Of a stretch of DNA of 15,423 nt, positions 8,149 through 15,400 are shown piece by piece. The position numbers and the translations under genes were made by a program. The notes under the pieces were generated by a model. That model did no database searches. It was not told the DNA's origin and was given only the letters and a program-made list of their open reading frames with translations. Every line of letters starts with the position of its first letter. Positions within the stretch are counted from its first letter, which is position 1. Location: assembly GCA_945901665.1 (NCBI GenBank), contig CAMDLJ010000023.1, positions 1-15,423 on the forward strand, in the 5' to 3' direction. The stretch is from Bordetella parapertussis. Lineage in GTDB: Bacteria; Pseudomonadota; Gammaproteobacteria; Burkholderiales; Burkholderiaceae.

Positions 8149-9104
8149 AGTTTGTCGATCAAACCGTTGAGTGCGTCGAGTGAGCCAAATTGAATGGCCA
8201 ACTCGCCCATTTCTTCCATCCGGCCGTGGCGCTTGACGCGTTTTTTGATGCGCACCTCGACCTCGGCCATGAGCAAGTCGGACAACTCCTCCTCCACCCG
8301 GCGCAGGTCGCGCGATTTTTCTTTTTTGGGCTTTTGCGTCACCAGGTTGAACTCGGCCCCGACTTTTTTCACCAGGCTTTCGGCCTCTCGCACCGACAGC
8401 TTTTTGGCGGTGATTTGGTTGGCGGTGGTGATTTGGCTGGCGCGGTCCAGCGCCAGCAAGGCGCGGGCATGGCCCATGTCGATGTCACCTGCCATCAGCA
8501 TGTTTTGCACCGGCTCGGCCAAATTGAGCAGGCGCAACAGGTTGCTGGCCGCACTGCGAGAGCGGCCCACCGCCTGGGCCACCGCCTCGTGAGTTAGTCC
8601 GAACTCTTTGATCAGCCGTTGCAATGCCTGGGCTTCTTCCAGGGGGTTGAGGTCTTCGCGCTGGATGTTTTCAATCAGTGCCATGAGTGCGGCAGACTCA
8701 TTGGGCACGTCGCGCACCAGCACGGGCACGCGTTCCAACCCGGCAATGTGAGCGGCCCGAAAGCGGCGCTCACCAGCAATGATTTCATACAAGGCTTGTG
8801 CTTCACCAGGGTGGTTGGGGTCTTGGCTGCTCGCGCCACTGGCGCGGCGCTGCGCTGCGTCAGCTGGGCTCAAGCGGCGCACCAAGATGGGCTGCATGAT
8901 GCCTTGGCTTTTGATGCTCTCGGCCAGCTCATACAAGGCGCCCTCGTCCATGCGGCTGCGCGGTTGGTAAGTGCCGGCCACCAACTCGCTCAGGGCCAGC
9001 TCGTGGGGCAAGCCATCGGCGGCAGGGGCGGGGGACTCGCTGACGGTGGGGCCGAGCAAGTTTTCGAGGCCGCGGCCCAAGCCTTTGGGTTTTTTGGTTG
9101 CCAT
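8139..9104 (-). CDS. parB: Chromosome partitioning protein ParB
   Basis: A 321-residue centromere-binding CTPase clamp that loads at parS, spreads along DNA and works with ParA to segregate the origin region. It starts with the typical MATKKPKGLGRGLENLL. The N-terminal nuclease-like domain has the CTP-binding box GERRFRA at 111-117 and the ENIQRE box at 145-150. The helix-turn-helix region GLTHEAVAQAVGRSRSAASNLL lies at about 169-190. The C-terminal segment, rich in Lys and Arg and ending ALNGLIDKLRS, is the dimerisation domain. A short Ala/Ser/Gln-rich loop at about 79-103 interrupts the N-terminal domain and is longer than in the most compact homologues. The gene lies 14 bases downstream of parA in the same operon. 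Its likely binding sites are the three parS-like 16-mers between 10704 and 12005. Confidence 0.97.
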   Translation of the reverse strand: MATKKPKGLGRGLENLLGPTVSESPAPAADGLPHELALSELVAGTYQPRSRMDEGALYELAESIKSQGIMQPILVRRLSPADAAQRRASGASSQDPNHPGEAQALYEIIAGERRFRAAHIAGLERVPVLVRDVPNESAALMALIENIQREDLNPLEEAQALQRLIKEFGLTHEAVAQAVGRSRSAASNLLRLLNLAEPVQNMLMAGDIDMGHARALLALDRASQITTANQITAKKLSVREAESLVKKVGAEFNLVTQKPKKEKSRDLRRVEEELSDLLMAEVEVRIKKRVKRHGRMEEMGELAIQFGSLDALNGLIDKLRS

Positions 9105-9118
9105 GGTGGTGGGTCGGG

Positions 9119-9916
9119 TTAGAGTTTGGGGGCGCGCTCAACGAGCTCGCGGGCGAATTCCAAAAAGGCTTGGCTGCCTTTGGCAGCGGGGTCAAAGACC
9201 ACGCCGGGCATGCCGTAGCTGGGGGCTTCGGCCAGGCGCACATTGCGTGGGATCAGGGTGTTGAACACCTTGTCGCCAAAGTGGTTCTTGAGTTGCTCGC
9301 TCACCTGTTGCTGCAAGGTGATGCGCGGGTCAAACATCACGCGCAACAGGCCAATGATTTTCAAGTCGCGGTTCAGGTTGGCGTGCACTTGTTTGATGGT
9401 GTTGACCAAGTCGGTCAAGCCTTCCAGAGCAAAGTATTCGCACTGCATGGGCACGATGACACCATGGGCGCAGCACAAGCCGTTGAGGGTCAGCATGGAC
9501 AAGGACGGCGGGCAGTCGATCAACACAAAATCGTATTCGGCATCCACGGCGGCCAAGGCTTGTTTGAGGCGGTATTCGCGCCGCTCTAAACCCACCAACT
9601 CCACTTCGGCGCCAGCGAGTTCGCGGCTCGCGCCCAGCACATCGTAGGTGGGCATTTTGTGCTGCGCGGGCTCGCTGCCCCAGCGGCTGGGGATGCGCGC
9701 CTCGGTGATGGTGGCGGTCTCGAGCAGCACGTCGTACACACTGAGCAAGAGCTTGCGCTTGTCCACGCCCGAGCTCATGGTGGCGTTGCCTTGGGGGTCC
9801 AGGTCGACCATCAACACCCGCTGGCCCACGGCGGCCAAACCGGCGGCCAAGTTGACGGTGGTGGTGGTTTTGCCCACCCCACCTTTTTGATTGGCAACAC
9901 AGAAGATATGCGACAT
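9119..9916 (-). CDS. parA: Chromosome partitioning ATPase ParA (Soj family)
   Basis: A 265-residue deviant-Walker ATPase that binds DNA nonspecifically and, with ParB at parS, drives segregation of the origin region. The deviant Walker A motif KGGVGKT is at residues 11-17, the VDLDPQGNA motif (Walker A') at 37-45, and Walker B VLIDCPPS at 131-138. The first residues MSHIFCVANQ are the usual start for this family in Burkholderiales, so ATG 9916 is preferred although the frame is open far upstream into the exporter gene. No helix-turn-helix precedes the ATPase, as expected for a chromosomal Soj-type ParA rather than a P1-type plasmid ParA. parB follows 14 bases later and the LysE-type gene ends 26 bases before it, so all three may share a transcript. 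Confidence 0.97.
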   Translation of the reverse strand: MSHIFCVANQKGGVGKTTTTVNLAAGLAAVGQRVLMVDLDPQGNATMSSGVDKRKLLLSVYDVLLETATITEARIPSRWGSEPAQHKMPTYDVLGASRELAGAEVELVGLERREYRLKQALAAVDAEYDFVLIDCPPSLSMLTLNGLCCAHGVIVPMQCEYFALEGLTDLVNTIKQVHANLNRDLKIIGLLRVMFDPRITLQQQVSEQLKNHFGDKVFNTLIPRNVRLAEAPSYGMPGVVFDPAAKGSQAFLEFARELVERAPKL

Positions 9917-9942
9917 GGGTGGGTGCTTTGTGGTGAGTGGTT

Positions 9943-10557
9943 TTATTTGCTCAACGCCAGGCGCAGGCCAAAGGCAATCAGCAAGCCGCCAGCGGTTTTG
10001 TTCAGGGCTTGCGCCAGCCAAGGGCGCGCTTTGACGCGCTCGGCCAAGCGGTGGGCCAATAAGGACAAGCCAATGCCATACAGCGTGGCCAGCCCAGCGG
10101 CAGTCAAGGCCATGGCGGCAAAAGTGCTCAAGCTGGGTGCCACGGACGGGTCGATGAACAGCGGGAAAAACGCCATATAAAACACAATCGCCTTGGGGTT
10201 GAGCAGGGTGATGAAAAAAGACTGCCGAAAGTACGCCCCGATGGGGATGTCCACCACCGATGCTTGACCGGCCTTGGCCAAACACATCTTGGCCCCCAGC
10301 CATGCCAGATAAGCCGCCCCCATCCACTGGATAGCGGTGAACAAGGTGGGCGTGGTCAAAAGTACCGTGGCCACACCGGCCACGGCCAGCCAAATCAACA
10401 CTTGGTCACCCACGAGGATGCCGGCCGTCGAGGCCAGGCCGCCGCGCACCCCACCCTTGGCGGTGCAGCTCAAAATGGCCAGGTTTCCGGGGCCTGGGAT
10501 GAACAAAAAAACCAACACGGCCACCACATAGGCACCGTAATCTGCCACACCAAACAT
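9943..10557 (-). CDS. LysE/RhtB-family exporter
   Basis: A 204-residue inner-membrane protein of the LysE/RhtB amino-acid exporter family. The first helix ends in the family signature FIPGPGN at residues 19-25. Further hydrophobic segments follow, with AAYLAWLGAKM in the middle and ITLLNPKAIVFYMAFFP, a hallmark of the family, in the second half. About six membrane segments fit the normal length and topology. ATG 10557 is chosen over GTG 10563 because an AAGGAG ribosome site lies 8 bases before the ATG but only 2 before the GTG. The gene stands between rsmG and parA, an arrangement I recall from Comamonadaceae. The exported substrate (amino acid, homoserine lactone or other small metabolite) cannot be read from the sequence. 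Confidence 0.9.
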   Translation of the reverse strand: MFGVADYGAYVVAVLVFLFIPGPGNLAILSCTAKGGVRGGLASTAGILVGDQVLIWLAVAGVATVLLTTPTLFTAIQWMGAAYLAWLGAKMCLAKAGQASVVDIPIGAYFRQSFFITLLNPKAIVFYMAFFPLFIDPSVAPSLSTFAAMALTAAGLATLYGIGLSLLAHRLAERVKARPWLAQALNKTAGGLLIAFGLRLALSK

Positions 10558-10565
10558 GCACACCT

Positions 10566-10571
10566 CTCCTT
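10566..10571 (-). promoter_or_regulatory. Ribosome binding site of the LysE-type gene
   Basis: AAGGAG on the minus strand, 8 bases before ATG 10557. It is the clearest Shine-Dalgarno in this operon and decides between the two candidate starts of the exporter gene. Confidence 0.75.
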
Positions 10572-10703
10572 GCTGGGGCTGTGAGTGTAAAGCCTGGTTT
10601 GGTGGGCGTGTTCACTTTTGGGTGAAAAGGGGTGGCTTGGCGGCGCCTCACGGTTGGCAACCAGAGCCCATGGGCGCGGTGTGTGCTGTCGACCCGCCGC
10701 CCG

Positions 10704-10719
10704 GTGTTTCACATGAAAC
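10704..10719. promoter_or_regulatory. parS-like centromere site 1 (intergenic)
   Basis: TGTTTCACATGAAACA differs from the canonical parS TGTTTCACGTGAAACA only at one central base. It lies in the 179-base gap between rsmG and the LysE-type gene, about 0.8 kb upstream of parA. It is the likely primary ParB loading site. The match is direct; binding is inferred. Confidence 0.85.
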
Positions 10720-10736
10720 AAGCGCAGCGCAAGGCA

Positions 10737-11561
10737 TTAACGGCTGAGAGCGGGGCGCATCCAGATCAGGCAGCGCTGAGCATCCAGCCCGGGCACTTGC
10801 AGTTGTTCCACATGAAACACAGCCACTTCAGTGCCCAGGGCGGACATCTCTTCGGTGGGTGCTTTGCCTTTGAGCGCAAGCCAGACGCCGCCCGGGGCCA
10901 GCGCTTTGGCCGAGCCGTGCACAAAATCGGCCAGCGAGGCAAAGGCGCGCGAACACACCAAGTCGTGGGGCGTGTCCAATTGTTCGATGCGCTGGTGCAG
11001 GCCGCGCAGGTGGGGCAGGCCCAGGCTGGCCGCCACTTGTTGCACAAAAGCCGCTTTCTTGGACACGGCATCTATGCAGGTCACCTGGATGTGGGGGCAG
11101 GCGATGGCAATCACCACCCCGGGCAAACCGGCGCCCGAGCCCACGTCCAGCAGGCGAAAGGACCGGGCAGGTGTGGTTGCCGAAGTTGCGGCGGGGCTTG
11201 CGCTTGTGGGCTCTCCAGGCCCAGGCCCAGGCTCAGGTGAAGGTGAAGGTGAAGGTGAAGGTGCTGGTGAAGGTGCTGGTGAAGTGCTGGTGCTGGTGCT
11301 GGTGCTGCCCCCTGCCAGGGCAGCGCGCTCGACAATGGGGTTGTGAGATGTGCCCAGGTGTCGCAGCAAGGCGGGGACCACGGCCAGGCTGTCGAGCAAG
11401 TGCAGCGTCACCATCTCCAAGGGGTCGCGCACAGCGGTGAGGTTGTAGACCTTGGACCACTTGTGCAGCAAACCCAAGTAGGCCATCAAAGCATCGATCT
11501 GCGCGCCCGTGAGGGCCAGGCCCAGCTGCTGGCCGCCCGCCACCAAGGTGTTCCGCGCCAT
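10737..11561 (-). CDS. rsmG: 16S rRNA (guanine-N7) methyltransferase RsmG with repeat insertion
   Basis: Methylates N7 of G527 in 16S rRNA using S-adenosylmethionine. The 274-residue product has the N-terminal helices with HKWSKVYNLTAVRDP and HLLDSLAVVP. The SAM-binding motif RLLDVGSGAGLPG starts at 136, then come DAVSKKAAFVQQ and SRAFASLADF. The usual length is about 205-225 residues. The excess lies at about 72-134, where a Ser/Thr/Pro/Ala-rich segment coded by hexanucleotide repeats separates the N-terminal helices from the methyltransferase core. All core motifs remain intact, so the enzyme may still work with a floppy loop. ATG 11561 is preferred by homology. The frame is open upstream to a TTG at 11684 that overlaps the mnmG stop, but those 41 codons give a Pro/Ala-rich stretch unlike the family. 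A parS-like site lies in its 3' end. Confidence 0.9.
   Translation of the reverse strand: MARNTLVAGGQQLGLALTGAQIDALMAYLGLLHKWSKVYNLTAVRDPLEMVTLHLLDSLAVVPALLRHLGTSHNPIVERAALAGGSTSTSTSTSPAPSPAPSPSPSPSPEPGPGPGEPTSASPAATSATTPARSFRLLDVGSGAGLPGVVIAIACPHIQVTCIDAVSKKAAFVQQVAASLGLPHLRGLHQRIEQLDTPHDLVCSRAFASLADFVHGSAKALAPGGVWLALKGKAPTEEMSALGTEVAVFHVEQLQVPGLDAQRCLIWMRPALSR
10804..10819. promoter_or_regulatory. parS-like centromere site 2 (inside rsmG)
   Basis: TGTTCCACATGAAACA is a parS-type 16-mer with the same variant CA core as site 1 and a C at position 5, which known parS sites also tolerate. It sits inside rsmG, where it encodes VFHVEQ, 100 bases from site 1. Confidence 0.75.
11215..11309. repeat. 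Imperfect hexanucleotide tandem repeat inside rsmG
   Basis: On the plus strand about sixteen short units follow one another. They are three CCAGGC, one TCAGGT, four GAAGGT, then alternating GCTGGT and GAAGGT, and finally three GCTGGT and a degenerate GCTGCC. One unit at 11281-11285 (GAAGT) is five bases long. In rsmG the units encode a run of Ser-Pro dipeptides, which becomes Ser-Thr past the five-base unit, and Gly-Pro at the other end. This is a low-complexity expansion in a gene that normally has none. Confidence 0.9.
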
Positions 11562-11680
11562 GGCTTGGGTGCTGTTGTCCCATGGGGTTTTCGCTACAAG
11601 CTCAGCCCCTGCAAGTGCGGGTGGTGGGGTGGATGCCTTGGGGCGAAGCCCAGGCGGTGTTGATTTTGGCAGGCCAGGCC

Positions 11681-13681
11681 TCAAGGGGTGGCCTCGACAG
11701 GCTCGGGTGCAAAACCGCTGAAGCGTCCCCGGCGCAGGTGGATGAGCAGCAAGGAGATGGCCGCCGGTGTCACGCCCGATATGCGCGAGGCTTGGCCCAG
11801 GGTTTCGGGCTTGTGGCGGTTGAGTTTTTGGCGCACTTCCATGCTCAGGGCGCTCACTTGGCCATAGTCCAGGTCAGCCGGCAAAGCCATGTTTTCATAA
11901 TGCGCAGCGCGCCCCACCTCATCGCGCTGGCGGTCGATATAGCCTGCGTACTTGGCGGCGATCTCCACTTGCTCGACCACGGCCAACGCTGTTTCATGTG
12001 AAACACCGTCGCTGGCCAAGTCGGCGGCCAGCAGGGGGTTTTGATAGCGGCCGCCATCGAGGCCCATCAAGTCTTGGTAGCCCACGCCGGGGCGGCGCAG
12101 CAAATCGGCCAGGCTGTGTTCGTGCTCGATGGGTTTGCCCAAGACGCGCACCGCCTCCTCGGTGCTCAGGTTGCGCGGGTGCACCCACAGGCTGCGCAAG
12201 CGGGCGGCCTCTTGGGTCACGGCTTCGCGCTTGGCCTCAAAAGCGCGCCAGCGGTCGTCGTCGACCAAACCAAAGCGGCGCGCGGTTTCGGTCAGGCGCA
12301 AGTCGGCGTTGTCTTCGCGCAGTTGCAAGCGAAACTCGGCGCGGCTGGTGAACATGCGGTAGGGCTCGGTCACGCCCTTGGTGACCAAGTCGTCGGCCAG
12401 CACGCCCAAGTAGGCTTGGTCGCGGGCCGGCACCCAAGGGGCTTCGCCGCGGCATTGCAAGGCGGCATTGATGCCCGCGAACAGACCTTGGGCAGCGGCC
12501 TCTTCGTAGCCGGTGGTTCCATTGATTTGCCCCGCAAAAAACAGGCCTTGGATGGCGCGGGTTTCAAAGTGGCGATGCAGGCCACGCGGGTCGAAATAGT
12601 CGTACTCAATCGCATAGCCCGGGCGCAGGATGTGCGCGTTTTCCAAGCCAGGGATGGAGCGCACCAGTGCGTATTGGATGTCAAACGGCAGGCTGGTGCT
12701 GATGCCGTTGGGATAGACCTCGTGGGTGTCCAAGCCCTCGGGCTCTAAAAAAATCTGGTGGCTGGTTTTGTCGGCAAAGCGGTTGACCTTGTCTTCGACG
12801 CTGGGGCAGTAGCGCGGTCCCACGCCTTCGATTTGGCCGGTGAACATGGGGCTGCGGTCAAAGCCGCTGCGGATGATGGCGTGGGTGGCTTCGGTGGTGT
12901 GGGTGATCCAACACGGCACCTGGCGCGGGTGCATATCGGCGCGCCCCATGAAGCTGAACACCGGCACCGCGCCGGCCGTCACCCCTTTGTCGGCGGCCAG
13001 GTCGGTGCCCACCATGCCGTCGCCGGGTTGTTCTTGGCAGCGGCTGAAATCGATGCTGCGCCCATCCAAGCGCGGTGGTGTGCCTGTTTTCAACCGGCCT
13101 TGGGGCAGCTTGAGCTCTTTGAGTCGGGCCGACAAGCTCACCGCGGGAGGGTCGCCAGCGCGCCCGCCTGCATGGTTGTTCATGCCCACATGGATTTTGC
13201 CGTCCAAAAAGGTGCCGGCGGTCAAAACCACTGTGCGCGCTCTGAAGCGAATACCAACTTGCGTCACAGCCCCCACCACGCGGTCACCTTCGACCATCAA
13301 GTCGTCCACGGCTTGCTGAAAAAGCCATAAATTGGGCTGGTTTTCTAGGCGTTTTCGGATGGCGGCTTTGTACAAAACGCGGTCTGCCTGGGCCCGGGTG
13401 GCGCGCACGGCCGGGCCTTTGGAGCGGTTGAGGATGCGAAATTGGATGCCTGCCTCGTCGGTGGCCAAGGCCATGGCGCCGCCCATGGCGTCAATTTCCT
13501 TGACCAAATGCCCCTTGCCGATGCCGCCAATCGACGGGTTGCAGCTCATTTGTCCCAGGGTTTCGATGTTGTGCGACAGCAACAGCGTGGTGCAGCCCAT
13601 GCGCGCCGCGGCCAAGGCGGCCTCGGTGCCGGCGTGGCCGCCGCCAACCACAATCACGTCAAAGGTTTGGGGATAAAGCAT
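11681..13681 (-). CDS. mnmG: tRNA uridine-5-carboxymethylaminomethyl modification protein MnmG
   Basis: With MnmE this FAD protein builds the 5-(carboxymethyl)aminomethyl group on wobble U34 of certain tRNAs, using methylene-tetrahydrofolate, glycine and NADH. The 666-residue product starts [22 protein letters not shown], the normal start with the FAD dinucleotide motif at 13-19. It contains [17 protein letters not shown], the [22 protein letters not shown] block and the [20 protein letters not shown] motif. It ends in the helical tRNA/MnmE-binding domain with [18 protein letters not shown]. It is slightly longer than E. coli MnmG, partly from a loop in the middle near [16 protein letters not shown]. 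The frame is open 24 codons further upstream to 13753, but family alignment favours ATG 13681. rsmG follows, as in many bacteria. A parS-like site lies within the 3' third. Confidence 0.97.
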   Translation of the reverse strand: MLYPQTFDVIVVGGGHAGTEAALAAARMGCTTLLLSHNIETLGQMSCNPSIGGIGKGHLVKEIDAMGGAMALATDEAGIQFRILNRSKGPAVRATRAQADRVLYKAAIRKRLENQPNLWLFQQAVDDLMVEGDRVVGAVTQVGIRFRARTVVLTAGTFLDGKIHVGMNNHAGGRAGDPPAVSLSARLKELKLPQGRLKTGTPPRLDGRSIDFSRCQEQPGDGMVGTDLAADKGVTAGAVPVFSFMGRADMHPRQVPCWITHTTEATHAIIRSGFDRSPMFTGQIEGVGPRYCPSVEDKVNRFADKTSHQIFLEPEGLDTHEVYPNGISTSLPFDIQYALVRSIPGLENAHILRPGYAIEYDYFDPRGLHRHFETRAIQGLFFAGQINGTTGYEEAAAQGLFAGINAALQCRGEAPWVPARDQAYLGVLADDLVTKGVTEPYRMFTSRAEFRLQLREDNADLRLTETARRFGLVDDDRWRAFEAKREAVTQEAARLRSLWVHPRNLSTEEAVRVLGKPIEHEHSLADLLRRPGVGYQDLMGLDGGRYQNPLLAADLASDGVSHETALAVVEQVEIAAKYAGYIDRQRDEVGRAAHYENMALPADLDYGQVSALSMEVRQKLNRHKPETLGQASRISGVTPAAISLLLIHLRRGRFSGFAPEPVEATP
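11990..12005. promoter_or_regulatory. parS-like centromere site 3 (inside mnmG)
   Basis: TGTTTCATGTGAAACA is the exact reverse complement of site 1, so it is the same variant parS in the opposite orientation. It lies in mnmG, where the minus strand reads GVSHETA, about 2.1 kb upstream of parA. Confidence 0.8.
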
Positions 13682-13779
13682 TTGGGGTGGGCGCCCAAGC
13701 GTTGAGCGCCGGGGCGATACAAAGGAGTCGGTGGGGTGCACAAACGCGCGCACAAGGCGGTGAACCGGCGGGTGCCAAT

Positions 13780-13785
13780 TTTATA
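13780..13785 (-). promoter_or_regulatory. Candidate -10 element for mnmG
   Basis: TATAAA on the minus strand, preceded by TG, about 95 bases before the mnmG start. The spacing suits a promoter with a leader of roughly 90 bases, but no recognisable -35 hexamer lies at 16-18 bases upstream. Confidence 0.25.
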
Positions 13786-13984
13786 CAGGCGCAGCCGAAA
13801 CTGCAGCTTTTTTAAGCAGCGACCAAAACCTGCTGTTCTGCGCCCGAAAAAGCTTTCATCGTGATGCTGCCCGCTCACGGTCGCGGGAATATCCCCGGGT
13901 CAGGTGAGTGCCACGTCACCCAGGTTCGCAAGCCCAGCGGCATTTAGGGTAGATTGCAGCCTGCGCCGGAAACCCGGTGAACAC

Positions 13985-13989
13985 AAGGA
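13985..13989 (+). promoter_or_regulatory. Ribosome binding site deciding the GTG start of coxM
   Basis: AAGGA lies 7 bases before GTG 13997. It supports that GTG over an upstream in-frame ATG at 13904, which would add 31 residues unlike the family. Confidence 0.7.
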
Positions 13990-13996
13990 TTTACCC

Positions 13997-14794
13997 GTGT
14001 ACGCATTCAAATACCAACGCGCCGAATCGGTGGGCGCGGCCAACGCAGCCTTGAGCGCCGATGACTCGGCCAAGGTCTTGTCGGGTGGCATGACTTTGCT
14101 GCCATCGATGAAGCACCGCTTGGCCGCTCCAACGGCATTGATCGATGTCGCACGCTTGCCCGAAATGACCGGTGTGCGCCAAGAGGGAGACCACTGGTGG
14201 ATCGGCGCGGCCACGCGCCACCAAGACGTGGCGGCCCATGTTGGTTTGCAACAAGCCGTGCCTGGGTTGGCCACGCTCGCTGGCCTGATTGGCGACCCGC
14301 AGGTGCGCGCGCGTGGCACCTTGGGCGGCTCATTGGCCAACAACGACCCCAGCGCAGACTACCCCGCAGCGGCCTTGGCCTTGCAAGCGCAAATCATCAC
14401 CGATCGGCGCACCATTGAAGCGAGCGACTTTTTTCAGGGCATGTTTGCCACGGCTTTGCACAATGATGAAATCATCACGGGCGTGCGTTTTCGCACGCCG
14501 CAACGCTGCGCTTATGCCAAGTTCAAGCACCCGGCATCGGGCTACGCCATGGCCGGTGTGTTTGTGGCGCAGTACCCCGCTGCCACTGGCACAGCTTGGC
14601 GTGTTGCCGTCACGGGCGTGGCCCACGGGGTGTTTCGTTGGTCAGATGCCGAGTTGGCATTGGCCCAAAACACCACCGTGCCGCCATTGGTGCGCGATGA
14701 CATGATCGATGACGTGCACGCCCCGGCCGCTTACCGCGCCCATTTGGCGGGCATCATGTTGGCGCAAGCGCGCCAAGCTTGGGCGAACACGTGA
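13997..14794 (+). CDS. Molybdenum hydroxylase FAD subunit (CoxM-like)
   Basis: The medium, FAD-binding subunit of a xanthine oxidase-family molybdenum hydroxylase. It passes electrons from the iron-sulfur subunit to an acceptor. The 265-residue product starts with a GTG codon and reads MYAFKYQRAES, the usual beginning for CoxM-like proteins. The first FAD motif SGGMTLLPSMKHRL is at 29-42. The second, GTLGGSLANNDPSADYPAA, starts at 107. The C-terminal half, with AKFKHPASGYAMAGVFVA, is the CO dehydrogenase flavoprotein C-terminal domain. It leads a coxM-coxS-coxL gene order. That order occurs in aerobic CO dehydrogenase operons, but many homologues with other substrates share it, so the CO label describes family only. 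A 135-base gap separates it from coxS. Confidence 0.9.
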   Translation: MYAFKYQRAESVGAANAALSADDSAKVLSGGMTLLPSMKHRLAAPTALIDVARLPEMTGVRQEGDHWWIGAATRHQDVAAHVGLQQAVPGLATLAGLIGDPQVRARGTLGGSLANNDPSADYPAAALALQAQIITDRRTIEASDFFQGMFATALHNDEIITGVRFRTPQRCAYAKFKHPASGYAMAGVFVAQYPAATGTAWRVAVTGVAHGVFRWSDAELALAQNTTVPPLVRDDMIDDVHAPAAYRAHLAGIMLAQARQAWANT

Positions 14795-14839
14795 AGCACC
14801 AGCCTGAGCGCCGGCACAAGCTGCGCGCTGTCAATGCGC

Positions 14840-14863
14840 GGCGCAAGCCAGAAAGCCTGCGCC
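14840..14863 (+). repeat. Hairpin in the coxM-coxS spacer
   Basis: GGCGCA and TGCGCC form a 6-bp stem that continues through one mismatch into two further G-C pairs around the loop CAGAAA. No T-run follows, so this is not a standard terminator. It may shape mRNA stability between the two subunit genes, or be chance in GC-rich sequence. A TATAAA at 14898-14903 lies between it and coxS. Confidence 0.3.
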
Positions 14864-14929
14864 AAACGCTGCGCACGCGATGACCAAAACGGACTTCTAT
14901 AAACCTACCCTGGGCAACCACACATCCGC

Positions 14930-15400
14930 ATGAAACTCAACCTCACTTTGAACGGCACACCCCGAAGCGCTGATGTGCCCGAGCGCACCTTGTTGGCCGA
15001 CTTGCTGCGCGACACCTTTGGCATGACCGGCACCCATGTGGGTTGCGACACCACGCAATGCGGTTGTTGCACCGTGCATGTGGACGGGCAAGCGGTCAAG
15101 TCGTGCACCATGCTGGCCGTGCAAGCCGACGGCTGCACGGTGACCACCATCGAAGGTTTAGGGGCCAATGGTTTGCACCCTGTGCAACAAGCGTTTTCGC
15201 AGTGCCATGGTTTGCAATGCGGTTTTTGCACCCCTGGCATGGTGATGGCCTCGGTGGACTTGTTGCGCCGCAATCCCAAGCCCACACCAGAGGAAATTGC
15301 CGAAGGTTTGTCGGGCAATTTGTGCCGCTGCACCGGCTATGTGAACATCATCCGCGCAGTGCAACAAGCCAGCCAAGTGATGCAAGGAGACAAGCCATGA
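14930..15400 (+). CDS. Molybdenum hydroxylase 2Fe-2S subunit (CoxS-like)
   Basis: The small electron-transfer subunit of the same molybdenum hydroxylase. The 156 residues match the usual length. The N-terminal plant-type ferredoxin domain has Cys39, Cys44, Cys47 and Cys59 for one 2Fe-2S cluster. The C-terminal four-helix domain has Cys97 and Cys100 (QCGFCTPG) plus Cys132 and Cys134 (LCRCTGY) for the cluster near the molybdenum cofactor. All eight ligands are present. No strong ribosome site precedes ATG 14930. The stop overlaps the start of the next gene as ATGA, and AAGGAG inside the 3' end of this gene serves that start, so the small and large subunits are translationally coupled. Confidence 0.95.
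   Translation: MKLNLTLNGTPRSADVPERTLLADLLRDTFGMTGTHVGCDTTQCGCCTVHVDGQAVKSCTMLAVQADGCTVTTIEGLGANGLHPVQQAFSQCHGLQCGFCTPGMVMASVDLLRRNPKPTPEEIAEGLSGNLCRCTGYVNIIRAVQQASQVMQGDKP

Larger units (their letters stand above)
13682..13996. other. Intergenic region between mnmG and coxM
   Basis: These 315 bases separate the divergent mnmG and coxM starts. The part near 13771-13860 is more AT-rich and holds a minus-strand TATAAA (13780-13785), a candidate -10 element for mnmG with no good -35 match. A weak 5-bp inverted repeat (CCCGC/GCGGG, 13870-13887) lies nearer coxM. No ORF with family resemblance and no RNA gene was recognised. It should hold promoters for both directions, but I cannot place them firmly. 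Confidence 0.5.

Noticed and set aside
10611..10627. Small inverted repeat TTCAC...GTGAA upstream of the LysE-type gene as a terminator of rsmG
   Set aside because: The stem is only five bases, AT-containing and without a T-run; too weak to call.
11215..11309. CRISPR array or regulatory iterons
   Set aside because: The units are only six bases, contiguous and without spacers, and they lie in frame within rsmG.
12041..13330. Two long plus-strand open frames opposite mnmG
   Set aside because: MnmG is intact and conserved on the minus strand; these are compositional shadows.
13754..13900. Possible oriC beside mnmG, as in E. coli
   Set aside because: Only one loose DnaA-box-like word (TTATACAGG) is present, with no cluster of boxes and no dnaA or dnaN nearby. 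AT-richness is modest and short.
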